Below are positions 15,184 through 23,644 of a DNA stretch of 42,069 nucleotides, one piece after another. The stretch spans positions 1-42,069 of the forward strand of contig NZ_FNAD01000028.1 of NCBI RefSeq assembly GCF_900101745.1, given 5' to 3'. Source of the stretch: Glycomyces harbinensis. Its GTDB lineage: Bacteria > Actinomycetota > Actinomycetes > Mycobacteriales > Micromonosporaceae. Each line of letters begins with the position of its first letter. The stretch's first letter is position 1. A program made the translations under genes and the position numbers. The notes below the pieces were generated by a model. The model did no database searches, was not told where the DNA came from, and was given only the letters and a program-made list of their open reading frames with translations.

Positions 15184-16067
15184 CCGCCCTCGGCCAGGAG
15201 CCGCTCGATCGAGGCGTCGTCGCAGGTCTCCCAGAACTCCCCCACCACGTCCTCCAGCTGCTCCATCGACCCCGCGTCGAAGAGCTTGTCCTGGTATTTC
15301 GTGATGTCGTAGTCGACGGTGCCCATGGTGTAGAGGTCGAGCGGCATGATGTTCATGCCGCGGAACTCGTCGATCTCCCCGTACGAGGAGAGGATGCCCG
15401 CGCCGTAGGCCTTGAGGCCGTCCTTCTCGCTCATGACCCCGAATTCGAGGGTGAACCAGAAGACGCGGGAGACGAATTCGAGCGCGTCCTCGGAGTGGAC
15501 GCGGCGGGCCGCCTCGCCCGCGGCCCGGTAGAGGGCGGCGAAACGCGGCGAGGCCAGCGCGTTGGCGTGGCCGATGACCTCGTGGATGACGTCGGGTTCG
15601 GGCGTGTAGAGCGGCACCGAGTGGTGCCGGATGTACTGGGTGGCGTGGAACTTCCCGTCGGAGAGCACCCCGTAGAACTCGCGCAGCGGCACGAGGCCCG
15701 CGGCCGGCAGGTAGCTGAAGCCGGTGAGCGGGGCGAGGGCCTCGGAGACCTCGGCGAGCTGCGGGATGTGGTCGGCCGGGAGTTTGAGCCGCTCGCCGCC
15801 GTCCAGGTACTCCTTGGCGGCCAGGGCCTGGTGTTTGACCGCGAGTTCGGCGCTGACCAGCCGCCATATCTCGTGCTCGGTGTCGGTGTATGAGACCTCG
15901 GGCATGGGTAGGCCCGGCTCCCAGTCCATTGCGAGGCCCGCGATGGCGTTGCGCCGGTCGCGGTACTCGGGGTCGGCGAAGCCCGGGTGGTTCTCACCCA
16001 GTTCCACGACGACCGTGCCGTCGGCGTCGGTGTTGACCGGCGCGAAGTACTGTCCTTCTTCGAACAT
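15180..16067 (-). CDS. phhA: Phenylalanine 4-monooxygenase
   Basis: A 295-aa iron- and tetrahydropterin-dependent aromatic amino acid hydroxylase that converts phenylalanine to tyrosine using O2. The iron ligands are all present: H162 and H167 in VIHEVIGHA, and E208 in VFWFTLEFG. The length is that of bacterial single-domain enzymes, and the conserved LREFYGVLSDGKF and YGAGILSSYGE stretches fit. The ATG at 16067 gives the MFEEGQYFAPV start. It converges on the PPOX gene with a 4-bp overlap and lies 70 bp downstream of hoxX. No pterin carbinolamine dehydratase (phhB) is next to it. An O2-requiring enzyme indicates at least facultatively aerobic life. Confidence 0.93.
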   Translation of the reverse strand: MFEEGQYFAPVNTDADGTVVVELGENHPGFADPEYRDRRNAIAGLAMDWEPGLPMPEVSYTDTEHEIWRLVSAELAVKHQALAAKEYLDGGERLKLPADHIPQLAEVSEALAPLTGFSYLPAAGLVPLREFYGVLSDGKFHATQYIRHHSVPLYTPEPDVIHEVIGHANALASPRFAALYRAAGEAARRVHSEDALEFVSRVFWFTLEFGVMSEKDGLKAYGAGILSSYGEIDEFRGMNIMPLDLYTMGTVDYDITKYQDKLFDAGSMEQLEDVVGEFWETCDDASIERLLAEGG

Positions 16068-16137
16068 GTGAACAGTCCATCAGGTGGGACGCCGCCTGTC
16101 AACGCAGTCGCGAGACTGGCAAGCCCTGTCCGCGCCG

Positions 16138-17793
16138 TCAGGCGAAGCGGAGCTTCCCGGGGGTCTCGGTCGGGGCCGATTTGCCGAGGAAGTCGCGGCG
16201 CTTGGCGTCGAAGCCGTGGCGGTCGTCGAACATGTCGCGGGCCATCTCGGCGAGCTCGATGGTCTGGTAGTACGACAGGGGCTTGGACTCCGTGCGGCGG
16301 CGGGCCTTGGCGGCGAACATGCGCCCGCGGGTGACCGGGTCGTTGTAGCCGATGGCGACGGCGCGCAGCCAGCGCTGGAACTCGTTCCAGTCGCGGGGGC
16401 CGACCGCGCCGATGAGGCCGATCTGGGCGGCTTCCGCGGCGGAGATCGGGAGCTTGTCGCCCAGGAGCCGGGCGGCGGTCTCGTCGCCGACGCGGTTGGC
16501 GACCGACCAGGTGTGCAGCTCCGAGCCGAAGATGCCCATGTCGTAGTAGGGGTTGAGGACGGTGCCGTCGCGGGCGACGGTGACGTCGGCGCAGAGGGCG
16601 GCCATGACGCCGCCGGCGCCGGCGTTCGCGGAGAAGGCGGCGACGGTGAGCTGGTCGGCTTCGGCGATCGCCAGGCACAGCTCGTCGATGGCGTTGATGT
16701 TGTCCCAGGCCTCGGCGGCGGGGTTCGCCGCGGCGTCGATGACGCCGAGGTGGATGCCGTTGGAGAAGGCGTGCTCGGTGCCGGTGATGACGAGGATGCG
16801 GGTGTCCTCGGTGAGGGCCTTCTCGACCGCTCCGGTGAGGCGGCGGCACTGCTCGGTGTGCATGGCGCCGTTGTAGGAGCGGAGGGTGAGGTGGCCGATG
16901 TCGCCTTCGCGGCGGTAGACGGTCTCGGCGATGGCCTCGGGTGCGGGTTTGAACGCGGCGTGCTGCGCGTCGATGACCATGGCGGCCGGGAGTTTGGGCC
17001 CGCGCCTGCTCTCGAGCAGGGCGGCGTAGCCGATCCAGAGGGTGCCGCGGCCGGTGGCGAAGGCGAGGGCTTCGCAGTCGCGGCCGACGACGGTGCCGGG
17101 TTCGGCTCCGGTGTGCTCGTCGGTCGCGGCGGCGTCGAACAGGCAGTAGGTGCGGCCGGCGACTTCGGCGGGGGCGCCGGGGGCGCCGTCGGCGGCGGCG
17201 ATGCGCCGGGCCAGGTCGGCGGCCGGGGCGCGCCAGTCGAGGGCGAAGGCGGGGCGGCGCAGCAGCGGGAGTTCGCCGGTGCCGGGCACCGCGCGGGGCT
17301 GCCGGTCCACGGGCACGGGCTGCTCGCCGGCGGCGACCTTGCGGACGGTGGCCGCGACGCAGTCCATGGCGGCGTCGGCGACGCGGCTGTTGTACAGGGC
17401 GCTCTTGGTGATGCGTTCGGGGACGTCGAAGGTGAACGAGGCCCAGACCGGGCCCGCGTCCATCTCCTCGACCGCCGAGAGCGCGGTGACGCCCCAGCGG
17501 GGGCTCTGGCCGAGCAGGGCGTGGTCGAGGGACGAGGGGCCGCGGTCGCCGACGGGCCCGGGGTGGATGATCACGGTCGTCCAGCGCCGCCAGACCTCTT
17601 CGGGCACCCGGTGCTTGAGGAACGGGCACAGGATGAGGTCGGGGTCGATCCGTTCGACCGCAGCGGTGAGCGACTCCGGATCGCGGTGGGCGGGGGCCAG
17701 CTCGACGCCGACCTCGTGCCCCTGCTCCCGGAGGGTGCACCAAACGCGCTGGGTGAGACCGTTGAAAGCGGACGCAAGCAGCAGGATCTTCAA
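16138..17793 (-). CDS. hoxX: HoxX-like CO-forming protein (formyltransferase + enoyl-CoA hydratase fold)
   Basis: A 551-aa two-domain protein. Residues ~1-250 resemble the formyl-THF-binding domain of methionyl-tRNA formyltransferase (LASAFNGLTQRVWCTLREQGHEV, IIHPGPVGDRGPSSLDHAL). Residues ~280-551 form a crotonase fold (VITGTEHAFSNGIHLGVID, then AFSANAGAGGVMAALCAD). This architecture is HoxX, which in Cupriavidus makes the CO ligand of the O2-tolerant [NiFe]-hydrogenase from N10-formyl-THF. The TTG at 17793 is chosen because GGAG lies 5 bp upstream; the frame continues to 17940 over the preceding gap. No hydrogenase or hyp gene is in the window. The gene follows mshC by 70 bp on the same strand. 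Function outside a hydrogenase locus is uncertain. Confidence 0.85.
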   Translation of the reverse strand: MKILLLASAFNGLTQRVWCTLREQGHEVGVELAPAHRDPESLTAAVERIDPDLILCPFLKHRVPEEVWRRWTTVIIHPGPVGDRGPSSLDHALLGQSPRWGVTALSAVEEMDAGPVWASFTFDVPERITKSALYNSRVADAAMDCVAATVRKVAAGEQPVPVDRQPRAVPGTGELPLLRRPAFALDWRAPAADLARRIAAADGAPGAPAEVAGRTYCLFDAAATDEHTGAEPGTVVGRDCEALAFATGRGTLWIGYAALLESRRGPKLPAAMVIDAQHAAFKPAPEAIAETVYRREGDIGHLTLRSYNGAMHTEQCRRLTGAVEKALTEDTRILVITGTEHAFSNGIHLGVIDAAANPAAEAWDNINAIDELCLAIAEADQLTVAAFSANAGAGGVMAALCADVTVARDGTVLNPYYDMGIFGSELHTWSVANRVGDETAARLLGDKLPISAAEAAQIGLIGAVGPRDWNEFQRWLRAVAIGYNDPVTRGRMFAAKARRRTESKPLSYYQTIELAEMARDMFDDRHGFDAKRRDFLGKSAPTETPGKLRFA

Positions 17794-17863
17794 TTCGACT
17801 CCAGGAGGATGGGGAGTCGGCCACGCTCTGTTACAGCGTACCGATACTCGGCATTTCGCACAA

Positions 17864-19105
17864 TCAGCGCGTGCAGTGTATGCCGAGCAATCCTCCGATC
17901 GTGTCTCGGGCAAGGGACGAAGCGGACGGATCCCCACCACCTGCGGTGAGGGTCGCGCCGGCCCACTCGTCGACCGCGGCGAGGGCTCCGGGGGTGTCGA
18001 GGTCGTCGGCCAGGCGCTCGCGCACGGCGGTCAGCATCGCCCCGGCGGGGAGGGCGAGTTCGCGGGAGACGGCCTCGCGCCAGCGGCCCAGGCGCAGTTC
18101 GGCCTCGGCCAGCGCGGCACCGCTCCACTGCCGGTCGGAGCGGTAGTGGTGGGCGAGCAGGGCCAGGCGCACCGCGGCGGGGTCGACGCCTTCGGCGCGG
18201 AGCTTGGAGACGAACACGAGGTTGCCCAGGGACTTGGACATCTTCTCGCCGTCGAGGCCGATCATGCCGGTGTGGACGTAGGAGCGGGCGAAGGGCCGCT
18301 CGCCGGTGAGGGATTCGGCGTGCGCGGCGGACATCTCGTGGTGGGGGTAGATGAGGTCGTTGCCGCCGCCTTGGACGTCGATGGTGGCGCCGAGGTGGTC
18401 GACGGCGATGCAGGCGCATTCGATGTGCCAGCCGGGGCGCCCGGGTCCGACCTCGGTGTTCCAGGAGGGCTCGCCGTCGCGGGGGGCGTTCCACAGGATC
18501 GGGTCGAGGGGGTCGCGCTTGCCGTCGCGGTCGGGGTCGCCGCCGCGTTCGCGGGCGTACTTGAGCATGGTCTCGCGGTCGTAGTTCGACTCGGAGCCGA
18601 AGTCGGGGTCGGCCTCGACGGCGTAGTAGACGTCGCCGCTCTCGTGGCGGTAGGCCGCGCCCTTCTCGAGGAGGTCGGCGACGGCGCGGCCGACCGAGGG
18701 GACGGACTCGACGGCGCCGATGAAGTGGCGGGGCGGGAGGACCTGGAGGGCGACCATGTCCTCGCGGTAGAGGGCGGTCTCGCGCAGGCCGAGGACCTGC
18801 CAGTCGGTGCCGTCGCGTTCGGCGCGTTCGAAGAGCGGCTCGTCGACGTCGGTGACGTTCTGCGCGTAGTGGACGTCGAGGCCCTGGTCGAGCCAGTAGC
18901 GGTGGACCAGGTCGAAGGTGATCATGGTGGCGGCGTGGCCCAGGTGCGTCGCGTCGTAGGGGGTGATGCCGCACACGTACATCGTGGCGCGCTCGCCGCC
19001 GGGCTTGACCGTCTCGCGCAGGCCGGCCGAGGCGGTGTCGTGCAGGCGCAGGGCGGGTCCGTGGCCGGGCAGGGCGGGTACGTGGGGAGCGCTCCAGGAA
19101 TCCAT
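17864..19105 (-). CDS. mshC: L-cysteine:1D-myo-inositol 2-amino-2-deoxy-alpha-D-glucopyranoside ligase
   Basis: A 413-aa paralogue of cysteinyl-tRNA synthetase that ligates cysteine to GlcN-Ins, the third committed step of mycothiol synthesis. Seen: the zinc-site start [19 protein letters not shown], with a THLGH version of the HIGH motif; [43 protein letters not shown]; and [13 protein letters not shown] as the KMSKS loop. The length is that of MshC rather than CysS, because the anticodon domain is missing. ATG 19105 ([12 protein letters not shown]) fits the family. This gene marks the organism as a mycothiol-producing actinobacterium. An aldo/keto reductase diverges on the right. Confidence 0.94.
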   Translation of the reverse strand: MDSWSAPHVPALPGHGPALRLHDTASAGLRETVKPGGERATMYVCGITPYDATHLGHAATMITFDLVHRYWLDQGLDVHYAQNVTDVDEPLFERAERDGTDWQVLGLRETALYREDMVALQVLPPRHFIGAVESVPSVGRAVADLLEKGAAYRHESGDVYYAVEADPDFGSESNYDRETMLKYARERGGDPDRDGKRDPLDPILWNAPRDGEPSWNTEVGPGRPGWHIECACIAVDHLGATIDVQGGGNDLIYPHHEMSAAHAESLTGERPFARSYVHTGMIGLDGEKMSKSLGNLVFVSKLRAEGVDPAAVRLALLAHHYRSDRQWSGAALAEAELRLGRWREAVSRELALPAGAMLTAVRERLADDLDTPGALAAVDEWAGATLTAGGGDPSASSLARDTIGGLLGIHCTR

Positions 19106-19223
19106 GCCCGCGATCGTATTCCGGATTCCGGCCGTCCGGCCAGTGACTTCAGCGGCCCGTCGCGTCCGTTCAAGCGCACCTGAGGCTTTCATGCGAGCGT
19201 GACTCAATGTAACTTCAGTGACC

Positions 19224-20198
19224 ATGGAACGCCGACCACTTGGACGCAGCGGCATCGAAGTCTCCTCGCTCGGCCTGGGGACGATGACGTGGACCACCGA
19301 CGAGGCCGGCCTCGAGGACGCGGCCGCGCAGCTGCAGACCTTTGTAGAGGCCGGCGGCACGCTCGTGGACACCGCCGACGTGTTCGGGCAGGGCGCCTCC
19401 GAAGCGGTGATCGGGCAGCTCATCGGCAAGATCGTGAACCGCTCGGAGCTGCACATCGCCACGAAGGCCGGGGTTCGCACGGACGGGGCGCCGCGCAAGC
19501 GGGACACTTCGCGCGGGTGGCTCATGCGGTCCCTCGAAGGGTCGCTGCGCCGTCTGGGGACCGACTACATCGACTTGTGGATCCTGCACGTCTACGACCC
19601 GGACACGCCGCTCGAGGAGACCATGTCGGTGCTCGACTCGGCGGTGTCGAGCGGGAAGGTCCGCTATGTGGGCCTGTCCAATCACACCGGTTGGCAGACG
19701 GCGCGGGCGTTCGCGTGGCAGTCGGCGTGGCCCGGGCGGACGCCGATCGTGGCGAACCAGGTCGAGTACTCGCTGCTCCAGCGTGGCGTCGAGCGCGAGG
19801 TGCTCCCGGCGTGCCTGGCGCTGGAGATGGGCGTGCTGGCGTGGTCGCCGCTGGGCCGGGGCGTGCTGACGGGCAAGTACCGGTTCGGGCGGCCCGCGGA
19901 CTCGCGGGCGGTCTCGGCGCAGTGGTCGCGGTTCGCCGGGGTGTACCTGGACGAGCGGTCGGCCGGGATCGTGGAGGCGTGCGCGACGGCGGCCGAGGGC
20001 CTGGGCGTGAGCCCGCTGGAGGTCGCTCTGGCGTGGGTGCGGGACCAGCCCGGCGTCGCCTCGGCGATCGTGGGCGCGCGCAACTCGACGCAGCTGCGGG
20101 CCTCGCTCGCGGCCGAGCAGCTGTTCCTGCCCCCGGAGATCCGCCTGGCGCTCGACGACGTGTCGGCGCCGACCGTGGGTTATCCGGAGAGCTATTGA
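19224..20198 (+). CDS. Aldo/keto reductase family protein with Phe at the catalytic Tyr position
   Basis: A 324-aa TIM-barrel NADPH-dependent reductase of the Tas/YajO/YghZ type. Family motifs are strong: [18 protein letters not shown] at the start, [36 protein letters not shown], and [14 protein letters not shown] at the cofactor site. Of the catalytic tetrad, D49, K81 and H122 are present. Tyr is replaced by Phe54: the segment reads [13 protein letters not shown] where DTAxxYG is usual, and the codon is plainly TTC. That should abolish or greatly weaken classical carbonyl reduction. The start is ATG 19224 or in-frame GTG 19218. It diverges from mshC and ends in a strong terminator. Confidence 0.88.
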   Translation: MERRPLGRSGIEVSSLGLGTMTWTTDEAGLEDAAAQLQTFVEAGGTLVDTADVFGQGASEAVIGQLIGKIVNRSELHIATKAGVRTDGAPRKRDTSRGWLMRSLEGSLRRLGTDYIDLWILHVYDPDTPLEETMSVLDSAVSSGKVRYVGLSNHTGWQTARAFAWQSAWPGRTPIVANQVEYSLLQRGVEREVLPACLALEMGVLAWSPLGRGVLTGKYRFGRPADSRAVSAQWSRFAGVYLDERSAGIVEACATAAEGLGVSPLEVALAWVRDQPGVASAIVGARNSTQLRASLAAEQLFLPPEIRLALDDVSAPTVGYPESY

Positions 20199-20224
20199 GC
20201 CGCAGGCGGTTCCCCGCCTGCGGC
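20199..20224. terminator. Bidirectional hairpin terminator
   Basis: A perfect 11-bp stem, GCCGCAGGCGG with CCGCCTGCGGC, around the loop TTCC, directly after the aldo/keto reductase stop and 9 bp from the stop of the convergent VOC gene. Confidence 0.8.
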
Positions 20225-20232
20225 CCTGCGTA

Positions 20233-20730
20233 CTACTGGCCTTCGCCCATGGAGGCCATCCACTCGTTGACGCGGCGCTCGCCCTCTTCACGGGAGACGT
20301 CCTCGACGCGGGTCATGATCGACCAGCGGCGGCCGAACGGGTCGGCGATGGAGGCGAAGCGGTCGCCGGTGACGAACACCGCGGGCTCCTCGCGCACGGT
20401 CGCGCCGGCCTCGACCGCCTTGGCGAACACGGCGTCGCAGTCCTCGACGTAGAGGACCAGGGACGCGGTGATGTTCTCCGGATCGGGCTCGGCCATGCCG
20501 AACGCGGGGTTCACGTCGCCGAGCTGGATGATCGAGTTCCCGATCTGGATCTCGGCGTGCGCGACCGTGCCGTCGGGCATGTCGTTGCGGGTGAGGACCC
20601 GCGCGCCGTAGACCTCGCCGTACCAGTCGAGGGCCTTCGACGCGTCCTTGACGACGATGAACGGCGTGATCGAGTGGTAGCCCTCGGGGATCGGGTCGAC
20701 CTTGGCTTCGTTTGGCTGCTCAGTGCTCAT
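20233..20730 (-). CDS. VOC-superfamily (glyoxalase/PhnB-like) protein
   Basis: A 165-aa protein with two beta-alpha-beta-beta-beta modules of the vicinal oxygen chelate fold. Recognisable segments are YHSITPFIVVKDASKALDWYGEVYGA at the start, AEIQIGNSIIQLGD in the middle, then VLYVEDCDAVFAKAVEAGA and DPFGRRWSI. This is the PhnB/YdhR-like subgroup often annotated as glyoxalase or bleomycin-resistance-like. Members include enzymes, antibiotic binders and proteins of unknown role, so no reaction is proposed. ATG 20730 precedes MSTEQPNEAK. It is divergent from an AraC-type regulator at 20836, which may control it. Confidence 0.82.
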   Translation of the reverse strand: MSTEQPNEAKVDPIPEGYHSITPFIVVKDASKALDWYGEVYGARVLTRNDMPDGTVAHAEIQIGNSIIQLGDVNPAFGMAEPDPENITASLVLYVEDCDAVFAKAVEAGATVREEPAVFVTGDRFASIADPFGRRWSIMTRVEDVSREEGERRVNEWMASMGEGQ

Positions 20731-20835
20731 GGACCCAGTCTGTCGCCTCGGGTCGGGTTCCGATTGTAAAAAAACGACGGACCCGGGTCTTGGCGAAGCT
20801 TGCGAGCCGTGAATCTGGATGGCTAAGTTCGTGGG

Positions 20836-21672
20836 GTGAACGGACCTACCGCCAGCGACAAGGGCATTCTGCGGCCTCACGAGGCCGTACGGTTCATCGA
20901 CCTGCGGCGGTATCCGGTTCCGGGGCGGCTCGGGACGTACGTGGAGCGGTACTGGTCGGTGCACTGGGACCTGCCGGAGGGCACGGCGTACGAGTCGGTG
21001 GTGATCCCCCATCCGTGCGTGAACCTCAGCTTCATGCCGGTGATCGGCGCGGAGCTGCACGGCCCGGGCAACGCGGTCTCGCGGCACCCGCTCACCGGCT
21101 CGGGCCGGGTGTTCGGGGCGAAGTTCCGGCCCGGCGGGTTCACCGCGTTCAGCGGGGTCGAGGCGGCGGCGCTCGCGGACTGGTCGTCGGGCGCGGCGAC
21201 GGTGCTCGGTCCCGAGGCCGACGAGCTGAACGCGATCGTCATGAACGGCGCCGACGAGGCGGCCGTGGAAGTCGTGTCGCGGTTCCTCGATGCACGGCTG
21301 CCGGAGCGCGCCGACCCGCGCTACGGGCGGCTGCTGGAGGTCGTGGCGGCGATGCTGGAGGACCGGGGCATCACGAGGGTGGACCAGGTGGCCGCGCGGT
21401 TCTTCATGTCCCCCAAGACGTTGCAGCGGCTGTTCCAGGACTATGTGGGACTGGGCCCGAAGACGCTGATCCGGCGCTACCGGCTCCACGACGCGGCCGA
21501 CCGCCTCGCCGAGGACCCCGAAGCGGACCTGGCCCGGCTCGCCGCCGAACTCGGATGGTCCGACCAGGCCCACTTCACGCACGACTTCAAAGACCTCATC
21601 GGGTACCCGCCGGCCGAGTACGCAGCGCAGTGCGCCTCGGCCGGAAGGGAACTCGTCATCGCGCGACGCTGA
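20836..21672 (+). CDS. AraC-family transcriptional regulator (DUF6597-like N-terminus)
   Basis: A 278-aa regulator. Residues ~20-110 resemble the DUF6597 sensor domain (YPVPGRLGTYVERYWSVHWDLP, then VVIPHPCVNLSFMP). Residues ~175-275 are the double helix-turn-helix of AraC proteins (ITRVDQVAARFFMSPKTLQRLFQDYVGLGPK, then LARLAAELGWSDQAHFTHDFKDLIGYPPAEY), with all expected contacts. GTG 20836 is the likely start. It diverges from the VOC gene with 105 bp between them and converges on the ABC-F gene with a 13-bp gap. The effector is unknown; the VOC gene is the natural target by position. Confidence 0.87.
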   Translation: MNGPTASDKGILRPHEAVRFIDLRRYPVPGRLGTYVERYWSVHWDLPEGTAYESVVIPHPCVNLSFMPVIGAELHGPGNAVSRHPLTGSGRVFGAKFRPGGFTAFSGVEAAALADWSSGAATVLGPEADELNAIVMNGADEAAVEVVSRFLDARLPERADPRYGRLLEVVAAMLEDRGITRVDQVAARFFMSPKTLQRLFQDYVGLGPKTLIRRYRLHDAADRLAEDPEADLARLAAELGWSDQAHFTHDFKDLIGYPPAEYAAQCASAGRELVIARR

Positions 21673-21685
21673 GCCCGCGAACCGC

Positions 21686-23335
21686 TCAGGCAAGCGGAGC
21701 CGGCGGACCGTCGACGGAGGCGGCGTTGACGAACCCGGCGTCCATCTCCAGGCGGCGGCCCTCGAAGGACTCGCGCAGCCGCCGGTCGTGGCTGACCAGG
21801 ACCACCGTGCCCGTGTAGGAGCCCAGGGCCGCCTGGAGCTCTTCGGCGAGCACCGGCGAGAGGTGGTTGGTCGGCTCGTCCAGCAGCAGCACGTCCACCG
21901 GGCGGCTCACCAGCCTCGCGAGTTCGAGGCGGCGGCGCTGGCCGGTCGAGAGCGCGGCGACGGGCGTGCCGAACTGCTCGGGTGCGAACAGCCCCAACCG
22001 GAAGAGCGCTTCAGCGTGTTCCTCCAGCGTGCCGACGCGCCCGGCTGCGAAGGCCCGCAGGACCGACTGGCGTCCCGGACCCGGGCCCGACAGCTGGCGC
22101 AGGTGGCCCACGGCGCCGGTGCGCTCCGCCGCGCCTTCGTCGGGTTCGAGCTCGCCGGCGAGGACGCGCATGAGCGTGGTCTTGCCCGCGCCGTTCGGAC
22201 CGGTCACCAGGACGCGCTCGCCGTGGGCGATCGACAGTTCGTCGACCTTCAAGCGGTCGCCGACGCGGACGCCCTGGATGCGCAGGGCCGGGGCCTGCGT
22301 GTCCGCGTCCGTGGTGGCGAGGTCGGACTCGAAGCGCATCGGCTCGGGCGGCTGCGGGGCCGGGGCGGCGTGCAGGCGTTCGAGTTGCCGCTTGGCGACC
22401 CTGATGCGGCTGCCCGCGCCGTGGTCGCGGTTGCGGGCCCTGAACGCACCGGTCGACATGTTGGCCATCGGGAGCTTGCGCGGGATCGCATCCGCCCTGC
22501 CCGCGTTGTGGTCCACGATCCCTTCCTGGCGTTGGACCTCGGCGATCCAGCGCTCGTAGGCGGCCTGGGCCTGCTGGCGTTCGGCGGCCTTCGCGGTCAG
22601 GTAGCCCGCGTAGCCGTTGCCGTAGCGGCGGACGCGGCGGTCCTCGACCTCGATCATGGTGGTCGTGACGGCCTCCAGGAAGGCGCGGTCGTGGGTGACG
22701 GCGACGACCGTGCCCGACCAGTCGCGCAGCTGCGCTTCGAGCCAGGCCACCGCCGCGTCGTCGAGGTCGTTGGACGGCTCGTCGAGCAGCAGCAGCGCCG
22801 GTCGCGAGGCGAGGGTCGCGGCCAGCATCAGGCGCGAGCGCTCGCCGCCTGAGAGCGTCCCGAGGACGCGCCCGCGGTCGAGCCCGGGCAGGCCGAGCGC
22901 GTTCAGCGCCATGTCGACCCGCAGGTCCGCCTCCCAGCCCTCGCGGGCCTCGAAGCGGGCGAGGAGGTCGGCGTAGGCCTCGGCGGCCTCCGGCTCGTCG
23001 GCGAGCGCGCGCTCGGTCTCGCGCATGGCGGCCTCGATCTCGCGCAGGTCGGCCAGTGCGAGGTCGATCGCGTCGGCGACGGTGCGGTCTTCGGGCAGGT
23101 CGAGCTGCTGCGGCAGGTAGCCCACGCCGTCGGGCGCGACGACGGTGATCTCGCCGTTGTCGGGCTCTTCGACCCGGGCCAGGAGCCTGAGCAGGGTGGA
23201 CTTGCCGGAGCCGTTGTCGCCGATGACGCCGAGGCGTTCTCCGGGTTTGACGGTGAAGCCGACCCGGTCGAGGACGAGGTGGTCGGCGTAGCGCCTGGTG
23301 ACGTCTACAAGGGAGATATGGGAATGGCGGAACAC
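21686..23335 (-). CDS. ABC-F family ATPase (ribosome protection / translation factor type)
   Basis: A 549-aa soluble protein with two ABC ATPase domains and no membrane segments, as in the ABC-F family that acts at the ribosomal E site. Domain 1 has GDNGSGKSTLLRLLA, LSGGERSRL and LLLLDEPSNDLD. Domain 2 has GPNGAGKTTLMRVLAG, LSTGQRRRLELARL and LLLDEPTNHLSP. Between them (about residues 235-330) is the charged interdomain linker. The LSTGQ second signature and lack of a C-terminal extension resemble actinomycete antibiotic-resistance ABC-Fs (TlrC/OleB type) more than housekeeping EttA. GTG 23335 follows GGAGG. The 5' region carries a promoter-like pair and a hairpin. Macrolide, lincosamide or pleuromutilin protection is an inference only. 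Confidence 0.85.
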   Translation of the reverse strand: MFRHSHISLVDVTRRYADHLVLDRVGFTVKPGERLGVIGDNGSGKSTLLRLLARVEEPDNGEITVVAPDGVGYLPQQLDLPEDRTVADAIDLALADLREIEAAMRETERALADEPEAAEAYADLLARFEAREGWEADLRVDMALNALGLPGLDRGRVLGTLSGGERSRLMLAATLASRPALLLLDEPSNDLDDAAVAWLEAQLRDWSGTVVAVTHDRAFLEAVTTTMIEVEDRRVRRYGNGYAGYLTAKAAERQQAQAAYERWIAEVQRQEGIVDHNAGRADAIPRKLPMANMSTGAFRARNRDHGAGSRIRVAKRQLERLHAAPAPQPPEPMRFESDLATTDADTQAPALRIQGVRVGDRLKVDELSIAHGERVLVTGPNGAGKTTLMRVLAGELEPDEGAAERTGAVGHLRQLSGPGPGRQSVLRAFAAGRVGTLEEHAEALFRLGLFAPEQFGTPVAALSTGQRRRLELARLVSRPVDVLLLDEPTNHLSPVLAEELQAALGSYTGTVVLVSHDRRLRESFEGRRLEMDAGFVNAASVDGPPAPLA

Positions 23336-23502
23336 TGGCGCCTCCGGGAAGCAGTCGTTCGCGATGGGATTGCGGAGTGCGGCACGGGGCAAGGCAAGCC
23401 GATGGCTTGCATGATTGCGATGCGTGCCCCGGGGGTCGTGGCGGAGCGGTGCTCGACGCGGTGACCCGGCTGCTTCTAGAGGAAAATCAACATCGCGGTC
23501 AA
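23336..23502 (-). promoter_or_regulatory. Promoter and structured leader of the ABC-F gene
   Basis: Read on the minus strand, TTGACC (23502-23497), an 18-nt spacer and TAGAAG (23478-23473) form a plausible promoter, giving a leader of about 130 nt. The leader contains a perfect 7-bp hairpin, GCAAGCC-atc-GGCTTGC (23410-23394). A 35-codon frame begins with ATG at 23412, overlaps the hairpin and runs past the ABC-F start in another frame, ending at 23305. Leader peptides and attenuators are known regulators of resistance ABC-F genes; whether this is one is untested, and no clear ribosome site precedes the small ATG. Confidence 0.4.
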
Positions 23503-23539
23503 TGATAGCGGCAGTGGGGGAAGGAAGTCCAGACGAGTG

Positions 23540-23581
23540 CGGTCCCGGTTCCAGTGAGCGCGCTCACCGGAACCGGGACCG
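23540..23581 (-). terminator. Long terminator hairpin downstream of the M20 peptidase gene
   Basis: A 42-bp near-perfect palindrome with 20-nt arms and one mismatch: CGGTCCCGGTTCC, a, GTGAGCG, then the complements. It lies 55 bp past the M20 stop, beyond a small tandem-repeat block. Confidence 0.75.
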
Positions 23582-23644
23582 TCGGTGCTGGAGCCTCGAA
23601 ATGCTGGGACCGCGAAATGCCGGGCCCTGGAAATGCTAGGCCCT
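23581..23644. repeat. 16-bp tandem repeats spanning the M20 peptidase stop codon
   Basis: On the minus strand, three full units follow each other: AGGGCCTAGCATTTCC (23644-23629), AGGGCCCGGCATTTCG (23628-23613) and CGGTCCCAGCATTTCG (23612-23597). A degenerate fourth, AGGCTCCAGCACCGAC (23596-23581), abuts the terminator. The first unit contains the TAG stop of the peptidase gene; in the next two units that stop is mutated (CCG, CAG). Confidence 0.8.
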
